DNA from: Gelatiniphilus marinus
GTDB lineage: Bacteria; Bacteroidota; Bacteroidia; Flavobacteriales; Flavobacteriaceae
Strand: one strand, 5' to 3'
Assembly (NCBI RefSeq): GCF_042678305.1
Contig: NZ_JBHUDT010000001.1
Length of the DNA: 64,000 nt
Shown: one piece after another, positions 8,714-17,235 of the stretch
How the letters are laid out: each line of letters opens with the position of its first letter
Position numbering within the stretch: position 1 is the stretch's first letter
Notes under the pieces: generated by a model
Databases searched by the model: none
Seen by the model: only the letters and a program-made list of their open reading frames with translations
Told to the model about the DNA's origin: nothing
Position numbers and translations under genes: made by a program

Positions 8714-10207
8714 ATGAATTTTATAGATAATCTTAAAAAATCATTTAAAACAAATCATAGTAAAAATGCATTATGCATTGATGAGGTATTTTATACATAC
8801 CAAGACTTAACCGATGCTATTTTCAAAATACGCTTATATATTCAAAATAATATCGCACCAAATGAAAATTTGATAGGTTTGGTTGCTAACAATGATTTAG
8901 AGACATATGCATCCATTTTCGCAATATGGTTTGAAAACAAAGCCTACATACCCGTTAACCCATTTGCACCGCTAGAAAGAAATATAAAAATCTTTGATCT
9001 GGCAGAGGTTAAAACAGTATTTGATGCTTCAAATAGCTCAGCGTTCAAAAAGAACTTTAACGTTCTTAACACTTCAAAAATCGATACCAAATCGAACCCT
9101 AAAAACCTAAAAGAAATTCCTTTCACTAAAAACGATATTGCCTATATTTTATATACCAGCGGCAGTACCGGTACACCAAAAGGTATTCCTATAAGCTTTA
9201 AAAACTTAAACGCACTCTTAACTGCCTTAGACCAAGATAAGGAGTACAAACTAAACAATTCGGACAAATGTTTAATGATGTACGACCTTACTTTTGATGC
9301 ATCTCTTACAGCATTCTTGCCCGCGTTTTTAGCAGGTGCTTGCTCTTACACCGTGCCAAGTAATTCCATAAAATACTTTCAGATATTCAAGCTCCTTTTA
9401 AAACATAAGCTAACGGTTATAAAAATGGTACCGGCAATTATTAATTACCTACGCCCCTACTTTCCAGAAATATACGCGCCAAGTGTAAAATATTGTATTT
9501 TTGGAGGCGGTAAATTAAACGAAGATATTGTTAAAGAATGGATTAAATGCATACCCAATAGCAAGCTATACAACCATTACGGCCCAACAGAATGTACGGT
9601 TTGCAGCACCTATTACAACTATAAATTTAACAGTAAAAATCCAACTTATAATGGTGTGCTATCCATAGGGAAGCCACTTAAAGGTATTGAGTTTATGATT
9701 GTTGATGATGCTAACAAAAAAGTTGATGCAGGAACGCATGGCGAACTCTGCCTATCTGGAGATCAGCTCACGGAAGGATACTGGAAAAATGAAGCACTCA
9801 ACAAATCTACTTTTTTTAACCTAAAAAACGGTGAAAAAAGATTTTACAAAACCGGAGATATTTGTTTTTTAAATCAAGAAGGATTACTTATGTATGTAGG
9901 CCGAAAAGATTTTCAAGTAAAAATAAGAGGCTTCAGGGTAGAATTGGGCGAAATTGAATACCACGTACGCAGCGTTACCAATAACAACATCTGCGTAATA
10001 GATATAGACAATAATGATGGCAACAAGGAAATTGCACTGGTAATTGAAGGCAAAAAAACAAATACCGATAGCCTTTTTGAGCATCTACAAAATAAATTGC
10101 CAAATTACATGGTGCCCACAAAAACCTTTTTTATAACAGAATTACCGCACAATACCAATGGTAAACTAGACAGAGCGCAACTAAAAAAACTTATACAACA
10201 ACCATGA
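8714..10207 (+). CDS. Stand-alone amino-acid adenylation enzyme (AMP-binding; DltA/NRPS-A type)
   Basis: A 497-residue enzyme of the adenylate-forming family, with the length of DltA. It should activate a carboxylic acid with ATP and load it on the phosphopantetheine of the next gene's product. All core motifs are present: YTSGSTGTPKG (about 147-157), FDAS with Asp195 that usually clamps the substrate alpha-amino group, YGPTE (289-293), YKTGD (378-382), GRKDFQVKIRGFRVELGEIE (396-415) and the catalytic Lys484 in NGKLDR. Asp195 points to an alpha-amino acid. There is no condensation or thioesterase domain, so this is not a modular NRPS. Its stop overlaps the carrier start by 4 bases. The exact amino acid cannot be read with confidence. 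Confidence 0.93.
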   Translation: MNFIDNLKKSFKTNHSKNALCIDEVFYTYQDLTDAIFKIRLYIQNNIAPNENLIGLVANNDLETYASIFAIWFENKAYIPVNPFAPLERNIKIFDLAEVKTVFDASNSSAFKKNFNVLNTSKIDTKSNPKNLKEIPFTKNDIAYILYTSGSTGTPKGIPISFKNLNALLTALDQDKEYKLNNSDKCLMMYDLTFDASLTAFLPAFLAGACSYTVPSNSIKYFQIFKLLLKHKLTVIKMVPAIINYLRPYFPEIYAPSVKYCIFGGGKLNEDIVKEWIKCIPNSKLYNHYGPTECTVCSTYYNYKFNSKNPTYNGVLSIGKPLKGIEFMIVDDANKKVDAGTHGELCLSGDQLTEGYWKNEALNKSTFFNLKNGEKRFYKTGDICFLNQEGLLMYVGRKDFQVKIRGFRVELGEIEYHVRSVTNNNICVIDIDNNDGNKEIALVIEGKKTNTDSLFEHLQNKLPNYMVPTKTFFITELPHNTNGKLDRAQLKKLIQQP

Positions 10208-10455
10208 CAAAAGAAATTATACTAGAAAAAATCTCAGCTGCATTTACAAAAATTCTAGAACACAGCAACTTTAAGCTAGAAGACAACACCACAGCTAACG
10301 ATGTTGATGGCTGGGAATCTATAACGCACATGCTTATAATAACCGAAATAGAGCAAATGTTCGGGATAAAATTTAAACTCATGGATTTAATGAACATGGA
10401 CAATATTGGCGATTTAATAGCTTCCATAGAAAAAGAAACATCAAACCCCAACTAA
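10204..10455 (+). CDS. Acyl/aminoacyl carrier protein (phosphopantetheine-binding)
   Basis: An 83-residue four-helix carrier. The modification serine is Ser39 in the DGWESITHM motif (the DSL box of ACPs), followed by IITEIEQMFGIKF helix II text. It overlaps the adenylation gene by 4 bases, the arrangement of DltA/DltC and of free-standing A/PCP pairs, so it almost certainly receives the aminoacyl group made there. Which of the many local transferases takes that group off is the key open question of the locus. Confidence 0.92.
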   Translation: MTKEIILEKISAAFTKILEHSNFKLEDNTTANDVDGWESITHMLIITEIEQMFGIKFKLMDLMNMDNIGDLIASIEKETSNPN

Positions 10456-10460
10456 TTGCT

Positions 10461-11072
10461 ATGTACAAACATTTTTTTAAACGCATAATAGATATAATAG
10501 GCGCCCTAATTGGTCTTGTTTTGCTATCACCCATCATTATAGCCACCATATTACTTTTATTCATTGCCAACAACGGTACACCTTTTTTTATACATCGCAG
10601 ACCCGGTAAAAACGAAAAGATTTTTAATCTAATCAAGTTTAAAACCATGAACGATAAAAAAGATAGCTCTGGTGAGTTTTTGCCTTTTGATCAACGAGTT
10701 ACCAAAGTTGGTGCATTTGTAAGAAAATATTCGTTAGATGAAACGCTTCAACTAATAAACGTTATTAAAGGCGATATGAGCTTAATTGGCCCAAGACCAC
10801 TGCTTATAGAATATTTACCATTATACAACGAAAAGCAAAAAAGACGGCACGAGGTTAAACCAGGCATAACCGGTTGGGCCCAGGTAAATGGCAGAAACAC
10901 CATACTTTGGGTTAAAAAATTTGAATACGATGTTTGGTACGTTGACAATCTTTCTTTAGCCCTTGATATTAAAATACTTTTACTAACAATAAAAAAAGTA
11001 ATTATTAAAGAAGGCGTTAATAATTCTGAAAGCTTAAACATGACAACCTTTACAGGTGGCGATAACGAATAG
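10461..11072 (+). CDS. Small phosphoglycosyl transferase (PglC/WcaJ catalytic type), initiating sugar transferase
   Basis: A 203-residue monotopic membrane enzyme of the bacterial sugar transferase family, which moves a phosphosugar from a nucleotide sugar to undecaprenyl phosphate and so starts a lipid-linked glycan at the inner membrane. It has an N-terminal re-entrant hydrophobic helix (IIDIIGALIGLVLLSPIII), then HRRPGKNEKIFNLIKFKTM, the DE pair in YSLDETLQLINV, GDMSLIGPRPLL and VKPGITGWAQVNGRN. It lacks the long N-terminal membrane domain of WcaJ/WbaP, so it is the short PglC-like form. It is 5 bases after the carrier gene. Its presence says the locus builds on a polyprenol-linked sugar. 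Confidence 0.93.
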   Translation: MYKHFFKRIIDIIGALIGLVLLSPIIIATILLLFIANNGTPFFIHRRPGKNEKIFNLIKFKTMNDKKDSSGEFLPFDQRVTKVGAFVRKYSLDETLQLINVIKGDMSLIGPRPLLIEYLPLYNEKQKRRHEVKPGITGWAQVNGRNTILWVKKFEYDVWYVDNLSLALDIKILLLTIKKVIIKEGVNNSESLNMTTFTGGDNE

Positions 11073-11075
11073 TAT

Positions 11076-12137
11076 ATGAAAAGAAAAGAAGGCATAGGAT
11101 CGTATTTTCATCTTGAAAGCAAACCAGAAAAAAATCTAAACCTATCAAAAAAATTAAATTTGGATTATACGGTTTTTTATACCGGAAGACATGCCCTGTT
11201 GCATATTTTGAATGAAATTTCAGCCTCTAAAAAAATATCCAAAATCTGGTTTCCAAACTATTACTGCCAACACACATTAGGTTGGATTAAGCATACTTAT
11301 AAAAATATTGAAACCTATAACACGAATCCTTTTGAATTTTCAGAAAACATTGAAATAACCACATTTGCAACACCAAACGATGTGGTTTTAATAAACAACT
11401 ATTGGGGGCTAAGCACAATGCCACAATACCAAACAAATAGACCCATTGTAATTGAAGACCACTCCCATGGTTGGTTAAGCAACCCTTGCCTAAACAGTAA
11501 AGCCAATTATTGCTTTGTTTCGTTACGTAAATCGCTGCCCATACCATTAGGTGGCATTTACTGGACACCAAACCCTATCGTTCCTAAAATAAATAACTTG
11601 TTTAAAGCTGATGAAAACTTTTATAAAACCTGGGATTTAATGCAAGAGGCCATGGCACTTAAAACAAAGTTTATTAATGATTGTAAAGCAACAGATAACC
11701 AAACATTTTTGCCTAAATTCTATGAGGTTGAAGAAGCACTAAACCACAACTATACCTTTACAAAACTATTAAAAAACCATGGCGACTTTATAGAATCTTT
11801 CTTAAATTTTGATGTTAAAAAAATAAAGCAAGAAAACCTAGGTTTACTATATTCTAAAATTAAAGCCAATCCCCATTTTAAAATAGTAAAACGCGAAGGA
11901 TATACAGCTTTTGGGTTATTATTATTATTTAAAAACAAAACGAAATACAATGCTTTAAAAACGTATTTAGTTGATAACAACATTTATCCTTCTTCGCTTT
12001 GGCCAGATAACAACATACCCTACAAATGGCAGCATTTTTTAAACATACATGTAGATTTTAGATACACCACAGCAGATATGGAGCATATTGCATCGACACT
12101 AAACAAATGGTTGGCCATTAATTTCTTGGAAGATTAG
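11076..12137 (+). CDS. DegT-fold PLP-dependent aminotransferase-like protein
   Basis: A 353-residue protein whose core resembles fold-type I sugar aminotransferases of the DegT/DnrJ/EryC1 group: TGRHALLHIL near residue 35 (cofactor phosphate pocket), VIEDHSHGWL near 127 (the Asp that contacts the pyridine nitrogen) and FVSLRKSLPIPLGG near 150, whose Lys would be the Schiff-base residue. Sequence outside these boxes is divergent and the family is often left as hypothetical, so the reaction (amino-sugar synthesis or amino-acid chemistry) is inferred. It starts 3 bases after the sugar transferase gene. Confidence 0.65.
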   Translation: MKRKEGIGSYFHLESKPEKNLNLSKKLNLDYTVFYTGRHALLHILNEISASKKISKIWFPNYYCQHTLGWIKHTYKNIETYNTNPFEFSENIEITTFATPNDVVLINNYWGLSTMPQYQTNRPIVIEDHSHGWLSNPCLNSKANYCFVSLRKSLPIPLGGIYWTPNPIVPKINNLFKADENFYKTWDLMQEAMALKTKFINDCKATDNQTFLPKFYEVEEALNHNYTFTKLLKNHGDFIESFLNFDVKKIKQENLGLLYSKIKANPHFKIVKREGYTAFGLLLLFKNKTKYNALKTYLVDNNIYPSSLWPDNNIPYKWQHFLNIHVDFRYTTADMEHIASTLNKWLAINFLED

Positions 12138-12144
12138 CAAAACA

Positions 12145-13386
12145 ATGAAAAACAACCCATTTACATCTAAGATATTCACGACAATTTGGTCTAAGCATTT
12201 TAACAATTCCAATCCGGAAAAGATTTTTAATTTTATTGAAAACCTCTCGTTTGTTAAAAACAAATATTTACCGTTTTATATAAATATTGGCAAAAACTTA
12301 ACCAATGGCTTATCTTATACAATAAAAAAAAATGAAGCAGATTATAAAAACAAGGTGTTCTTTATATACGATGTTCCTTCGCTTGTAAACATTACAAAAC
12401 CAGACACAGGCACATTAAAACTAATAACAATAAGGCAGTACAAAGGGTATTTGGCCAATCTAGAAAATTATACAAACTTACAAGATTATATTTCAGACAA
12501 CTTTAGTTCGAGAAGCAGAAAGGTATTTAAAAAACACCTTGTTAAATTAGAAACCTGCTTTAACATAAAATATAAAATGTATTATGGCGACAATATCACT
12601 AAAGATGAGTACGATTTTATATTTAAAAATTTTAACAGACTATTGAAAAAAAGATTTAGTGAAAAGCGTATAAACAACCATTATTTGTCTGATAAAAAAT
12701 GGAACTACCTTGAAGCATTGGTATTCCCAATGATATTGGATAAAAAAGCCTCGATATTCGTAATCTATGATAAAGACACTCCCATTAACATCTCGGTAAA
12801 CTACTTATCAAGCAACATTGTTTTTGGGGCTTTAACGGTTTTTGATACCGATTATTCTAAATTCAATATTGGATTTATAGACATCATGAAGCACTTAGAG
12901 TGGTGTATTGAAAACAAGTTTCTAATATTCGATTTTTCTAAAGGGGATTTTGAATATAAGAAAAGATGGGGAAACACATTTTACCACTTTGATTATCATT
13001 TACTATACGATTCATCTTCTATACTTGCTAAGCTTATTGCTAATTCCCTTGGTCAATATTTTAAGATTAAACAACTGCTTAGAGACAAGAATATACACAC
13101 AAGATTTCATGAGTTTATTTTTTTATTAAAGGGCAAAAAAACAAAAGCAAACACTTTTAATGTATTAAATTGCGATGGCGGCATTGCAGAAAACGAACTT
13201 GAACGTTTAGATTATAACCAAGAAAAATATGTGTTCTTGAAAAGAAGGATATATGAGTTTTTGTATAAACACTCAGAATCGATTAACGATATTGAAGTTT
13301 ACGCTGTTACCCCTTCTCAAAAAACCTATTTTATTAAAGGCAAAAAAAACAGTATTAAGCTTAAATTTTGCGAAAAACCTAAATAA
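12145..13386 (+). CDS. GNAT/Fem-like transferase with C-terminal extension, array member 9
   Basis: A 413-residue paralogue of the members at 1-7451, placed after the adenylation, carrier, glycosyl and PLP genes. Motifs: SSRSRKVFKKHLVKLETCF, KKRFSEKRINNHYL, IFVIYDKDTPINISVNY, FDTDYSKFNIGF, FDFSKGDFEYKKRW, then the C-terminal FLKRRIYEFLYKHSES domain. Finding the same family on both sides of the A/ACP/glycosyl block makes a shared pathway likely. It is the last gene of the forward operon and meets the minus-strand genes with only 10 bases between stops. Confidence 0.86.
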   Translation: MKNNPFTSKIFTTIWSKHFNNSNPEKIFNFIENLSFVKNKYLPFYINIGKNLTNGLSYTIKKNEADYKNKVFFIYDVPSLVNITKPDTGTLKLITIRQYKGYLANLENYTNLQDYISDNFSSRSRKVFKKHLVKLETCFNIKYKMYYGDNITKDEYDFIFKNFNRLLKKRFSEKRINNHYLSDKKWNYLEALVFPMILDKKASIFVIYDKDTPINISVNYLSSNIVFGALTVFDTDYSKFNIGFIDIMKHLEWCIENKFLIFDFSKGDFEYKKRWGNTFYHFDYHLLYDSSSILAKLIANSLGQYFKIKQLLRDKNIHTRFHEFIFLLKGKKTKANTFNVLNCDGGIAENELERLDYNQEKYVFLKRRIYEFLYKHSESINDIEVYAVTPSQKTYFIKGKKNSIKLKFCEKPK

Positions 13387-13396
13387 TATGCTTTAA

Positions 13397-14500
13397 TTAA
13401 GCACTTTTTGATTTTGTTGGTAAAGTCCCTGCTTTTCTGTAAGCCGGAAAAAAACCAATTTTGTTTTGCTCTGGTTTTTTTTCGCCTTCTTCCAAGGCAT
13501 TGTGTGTGTGTACCAATTTAGCGTAAATATCTTTATTAACAATCTTTCTTCCTGTGTAGAAAATAATGTCTTCATCATTGGGAAAGAAAGATTTTTTATA
13601 TCGGTAAAGGTTATCTAAATCTTCTCTTCCACCGCCAAGGTTGTAATATTCAAAATTATTTGCTCTGGCCCATTTCATAACTTCTACTTTTAAAAAGTCG
13701 TTTGGCCGTAAATTAAAATAGTCCATTAATGTACCGCCTAAATAAGAGTAAAGCGTATCGCCCGCTATTAGAATTAGTTCTGTAGAGATGGGTAAATCGT
13801 CTTTGTAAATAAAAACATATACAATTTTATCTTTGCTTAAGCGCGTAATGTTTTTAAAATAATCTAGAGAATAATAGTAGTCCGTATTGGCATTTACGCG
13901 TTTCATGGTACTAATGTATATGTTGTAAAACCTTTCAATATCGGCATTTTCTATGTTTTTGTAAACTATGTTTGATGTTAAATTGTTAGAAATGGCCTTT
14001 CGGCAATTCGTTCTAACTTTTTGCTTTAAGTTGCTCCATTGCGTTTCTTCATCCAGAATAACACCTCTAACGTTCGATAAAGTTGGGATTAACACGCCCG
14101 AGTAAAACTGAAAATTATTGTTAAGGCTAAATCTTATAAATTCTGAAACTACACTGTTGGCTTTGTACCAAGAGTCCACTTGCTCCCAAAATTCTATCAG
14201 ATACCCTCTGGACATGTTGGTGTTAAACAAAGGGCCACTGTAGCCATACGGCGAAATTACATCGTAGTAGTTGGTACTGTCTATTCTTGTGGCAATTTTT
14301 CTTAGAACAAAGGGCATTAAAATTAAAATGTCTCCATTATCTTTTTTAAAGGTAAAATACCTTAGCTCGTTGCCGTCTCCTTCGTTTATTATAGACTTAA
14401 GGAATTTAGAAAATGGATTTATAACATCAAAAGAATCCACAATGCTTAAATAGGTTGCAAAATCTTTGTCGTCTAATATTTTATTTACTGTTAACTCCAT
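13397..14500 (-). CDS. FemAB-like GNAT transferase of a second type
   Basis: A 367-residue protein with a duplicated GNAT layout and the classical FemAB/FemX-like C-terminal motif YYNLGGGREDLDNLYRYKKS, in which lipid II aminoacyl ligases also carry their conserved fold. Upstream are the basic QKVRTNCRKAISNN segment and FIYKDDLPISTELILI. It is clearly distinct from the forward-strand paralogues (no DYSKF box). No signal peptide. It is the last gene of a minus-strand unit after the ATP-grasp and HAD genes. Proteins of this type are common in capsule and exopolysaccharide loci; substrate not predictable. Confidence 0.8.
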   Translation of the reverse strand: MELTVNKILDDKDFATYLSIVDSFDVINPFSKFLKSIINEGDGNELRYFTFKKDNGDILILMPFVLRKIATRIDSTNYYDVISPYGYSGPLFNTNMSRGYLIEFWEQVDSWYKANSVVSEFIRFSLNNNFQFYSGVLIPTLSNVRGVILDEETQWSNLKQKVRTNCRKAISNNLTSNIVYKNIENADIERFYNIYISTMKRVNANTDYYYSLDYFKNITRLSKDKIVYVFIYKDDLPISTELILIAGDTLYSYLGGTLMDYFNLRPNDFLKVEVMKWARANNFEYYNLGGGREDLDNLYRYKKSFFPNDEDIIFYTGRKIVNKDIYAKLVHTHNALEEGEKKPEQNKIGFFPAYRKAGTLPTKSKSA

Positions 14501-14515
14501 GGTATATTTTTATAT

Positions 14516-15190
14516 TTAAAACAATAAATCTTTAATCTGGGTTAAATTGTTTATTGTATAAGTAGGTGTTTTATCTGGGTTTAAATTAAGGTTTTGTGCA
14601 TGAATGTTTTTACCGTTATCCAACAAACATAAACTGGTCCAGCCCAACGCGTTTGGTGCTACAAAATCTTTTTTTGTGTTGTCGCCAATGTAAACGTAAT
14701 TAAACCCATTGCCATATTTATTGGTGTAATATTCATAATTAGCCACATTTGGTTTTTCTGACCCGAATTCTTCAGATATTATAACGTCATCAAAAAAATC
14801 GGCTAGTCCCAAGGCCTTTATTTTATTTCGTTGCTGGGTACTTCTGCCATCTGTAATTACTCCTAATTTATGTACTCTGCCTTTTAAATGTTCTAGCAGT
14901 TTTTTATTTTGATTGGTTAAACTGATGTTAGGCAGATGGTTTCTATATATTTTCAGCAAATATTCAACATCAACGTCTGTTAAATGGTTTTTGGCTAAAA
15001 CTTCTTTAAAAGCGTTTTGTTTATTATTGTAATAGCTTAGCATTTCAGTTAAAATCTGGTTAGCCGACTTATTTAGTTTGGTTGACAAAAAACCGGCTAT
15101 TTCAACAAATGCAGATTCTAAAAAATCTATTTCATTGTATAAGGTATCATCCAAATCGAAAACTATTATCAAATTACTTTTTGTAGTCAT
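14516..15190 (-). CDS. HAD-superfamily phosphatase
   Basis: A 224-residue hydrolase. Motif I is VFDLDDTLY, with the nucleophile Asp and the acid/base Asp two residues on; motif II GVITDGRST; motif III Lys in EFGSEKPN; motif IV IGDNTKKDF. The cap is helical (subfamily I type). I chose the ATG at 15190, since the in-frame ATG seven codons upstream would enlarge the overlap with the ATP-grasp gene; the chosen start overlaps that gene by 17 bases. HAD phosphatases beside ATP-grasp ligases in such loci usually remove a phosphate from a sugar or small-molecule intermediate. Confidence 0.88.
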   Translation of the reverse strand: MTTKSNLIIVFDLDDTLYNEIDFLESAFVEIAGFLSTKLNKSANQILTEMLSYYNNKQNAFKEVLAKNHLTDVDVEYLLKIYRNHLPNISLTNQNKKLLEHLKGRVHKLGVITDGRSTQQRNKIKALGLADFFDDVIISEEFGSEKPNVANYEYYTNKYGNGFNYVYIGDNTKKDFVAPNALGWTSLCLLDNGKNIHAQNLNLNPDKTPTYTINNLTQIKDLLF

Positions 15191-16139
15191 GCACAAGTAT
15201 TTCGTTATCAAATCTCAACATTAACAAGTTAGATTCCCAAGCGTTAAAAAAATCGATATCCTGGTTAAAAAGGTATTCTTGTATAATCCATTTCGGAAAA
15301 TTTGCACCGGCCAAATAGCTTAAAGGGTAGCCACCGCCAAATCTGGCATTAATCTCAATGCCATAAACTTTATTGGTTTTAGAGTTTTTAAAAAACTGGG
15401 CTGTTAAGCAGCCTTTAGCGCCTTCTATATGGCTTAGGTGCTCTATAATATAATCAACCAGCGAATTTTTTTGCGTTATGCCTTTATTTACCTCTCCGTC
15501 TCTTACTTCTATTCGCATTCTGGGGATAACAGATTTTAAATTACTGTTTTTATCATAGTAAAGGTCGCAGGTAAACTCATCGTATTCATCATGGTCTATA
15601 TATTCCAGAAACATTAAATCTTTGTTTATAAAATGGTATTCTGTTAAATCTTCATGGTTTTTAATTACAAAAGTATCTATGCTTCGGCTTCCGTTAAATG
15701 GTTTTATAAACAAAGGCAACTTGTAATCGTACTTCGAGTATTCTTTGGCTACATTTATATTGTTTTCAATAAAAAAAGCGCTCATTTTTCTTTTGTCCCT
15801 ACAGATGCCAATAAATGCTTTTGATGAGACTATGGGATTAATCCCGTTTTTTTCAAATAATTTAACGTTTTCTGCCAACAGGAGCAGTTCGGTATCTATT
15901 GTTGGGATTATTAGTTTTATGTTATTCGCCAAACAGGTGTCCAAAAGGCTGTTTAGGTAGCTTTTATGGCTTACCAAAGGCAGCTTGAATGCTTGGTCAG
16001 AGACATGGCAGGCTGCAGATAGCTCGATGTTAAAATCTGTGGTCATTACTTTCCCTTCGGGTATTAAATTTTTCAATTCTTTTTGAAAGGCCTTGACCAG
16101 AGATACTCTTCTTCCTGCGGAAGTTATCAAAATATTCAT
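15174..16139 (-). CDS. ATP-grasp ligase (carbamoyl-phosphate-synthase-large-subunit-like)
   Basis: A 321-residue ATP-grasp enzyme. It begins with a nucleotide-fold domain (NILITSAGRRVSLV), continues with a CRDKRKMSAFF hinge and an ATP-binding lobe (LPLFIKPFNGSRSIDTFVI), and ends with the metal-binding EINARFGGGYPLSY box. Such ligases couple ATP cleavage to forming an amide or thioester bond between a carboxylate and an amine. In this setting it could attach an amino acid or peptide to a sugar carboxylate or amine. Co-transcribed with the HAD and FemAB-like genes. Confidence 0.88.
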   Translation of the reverse strand: MNILITSAGRRVSLVKAFQKELKNLIPEGKVMTTDFNIELSAACHVSDQAFKLPLVSHKSYLNSLLDTCLANNIKLIIPTIDTELLLLAENVKLFEKNGINPIVSSKAFIGICRDKRKMSAFFIENNINVAKEYSKYDYKLPLFIKPFNGSRSIDTFVIKNHEDLTEYHFINKDLMFLEYIDHDEYDEFTCDLYYDKNSNLKSVIPRMRIEVRDGEVNKGITQKNSLVDYIIEHLSHIEGAKGCLTAQFFKNSKTNKVYGIEINARFGGGYPLSYLAGANFPKWIIQEYLFNQDIDFFNAWESNLLMLRFDNEILVHDYKK

Positions 16140-16275
16140 TGATTGTCTTTTTTTGTTAAAATAAAGTAGGCTGTAAATTTAACAAAAAAAACATGTATGC
16201 TTTAATTTTTAGATGATAAACCACAATAAAAGATGTAATGCAGACAAGCAAGAATAATGGTGTGCTTTTATGGCT

Positions 16276-17229
16276 TTAATCTTGATTTTTAATACGATTG
16301 AAAATTAATTCGCTTATTAAATTACGCCCATGGTTGTTCCAATGCCTATCGTATATCAAGGTGGTTGGTTTTTTTGATGCGTTTAAGGCACCGTAAAAAT
16401 CTATGTAGCTGTAATTATTGCTTTCAAGATAATCTAAAAATACCTGGGGCGTTTCATTAGAGTTTAAAAGCAGTGTAAACCGTTTTTTATCGTACCCGTA
16501 TTTTTTTGTGAGCGATTTAAAATTCTCTATATATTTTAGCTGTGTTTTCTGTATTTCTTCAGAAGTTTTCTTGTTACCTGTGTTCGCGGTGTTTTTTTTA
16601 AAAGCAGAAAGCATATTGCGCATTAGTTTTGATGCAGAGTCGAAAAAACCACTGTTTTGTGCATAAACTATCAATTTAATTTTACGAAGGTTTTGGTATA
16701 ACGGCGACTCAAGCCGCATTCTGTCTGCCACAACGCTGTACTCGCCCCGTGTTAAATCGTTTTCAAATTTTAGGCCCAACACCACATGGTCTATTTTATC
16801 GAACATATTTTTATAGGCATGTATTAAATGCAATTGGTCTGCAAAATCGTAGCCCGCATAACCAAACTCGTAAACTTCAACATTGGGGAGCTTGTGCTCT
16901 ATTTTTTTTCCGATGGAATTATAATAATGTTGGTGAAAGCCTTCGATAAACGAATCGCCAACCAAGGCTATTTCTGTCTTATCGTGCGTTGGTGCAAATT
17001 CTCGATACGAATTAAACCCAGACCCATTGATTTTGTACTCAGAGAAATTTTGCCTTCTAATACCCGTTACAGACATTCCGGTCTGGTTGGGCACCCATTT
17101 CTCTACATTAAACTCGTCAACATACCGCGACGGATAGTCTTTTGTTAAATGTAAAACACGTATTGCGGCTTCTAGTGCCAAAAGTATCAATGCGGCATAA
17201 AGGGCGGTTTTTAAAAACAGTTTTTTCAT
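16276..17229 (-). CDS. Membrane-anchored SGNH-type protein (AlgX/DltD-like)
   Basis: A 317-residue protein with one N-terminal membrane helix (LFLKTALYAALILLALEA) and an extracytoplasmic SGNH hydrolase fold. The nucleophile box is VGDSFIEG (Ser93) and the Asp/His box is DRHWNNHGR (294-302). It is 6 bases downstream of the MBOAT gene, the same pairing as AlgI with AlgJ/AlgX and DltB with DltD. The expected role is moving an acyl (acetyl or aminoacyl) group, delivered across the membrane by the MBOAT protein, onto an exported polymer. Confidence 0.85.
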   Translation of the reverse strand: MKKLFLKTALYAALILLALEAAIRVLHLTKDYPSRYVDEFNVEKWVPNQTGMSVTGIRRQNFSEYKINGSGFNSYREFAPTHDKTEIALVGDSFIEGFHQHYYNSIGKKIEHKLPNVEVYEFGYAGYDFADQLHLIHAYKNMFDKIDHVVLGLKFENDLTRGEYSVVADRMRLESPLYQNLRKIKLIVYAQNSGFFDSASKLMRNMLSAFKKNTANTGNKKTSEEIQKTQLKYIENFKSLTKKYGYDKKRFTLLLNSNETPQVFLDYLESNNYSYIDFYGALNASKKPTTLIYDRHWNNHGRNLISELIFNRIKNQD

Positions 17230-17235
17230 TTTTTA

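Noticed and set aside
8714..10455. A modular non-ribosomal peptide synthetase
   Set aside because: Only a stand-alone adenylation enzyme and a separate carrier are present; there is no condensation, epimerisation or thioesterase domain in the locus.
13393..13578. A minus-strand gene in another frame inside the end of the FemAB-like gene
   Set aside because: It is fully contained in the larger gene, and its composition is that of an out-of-frame reading.
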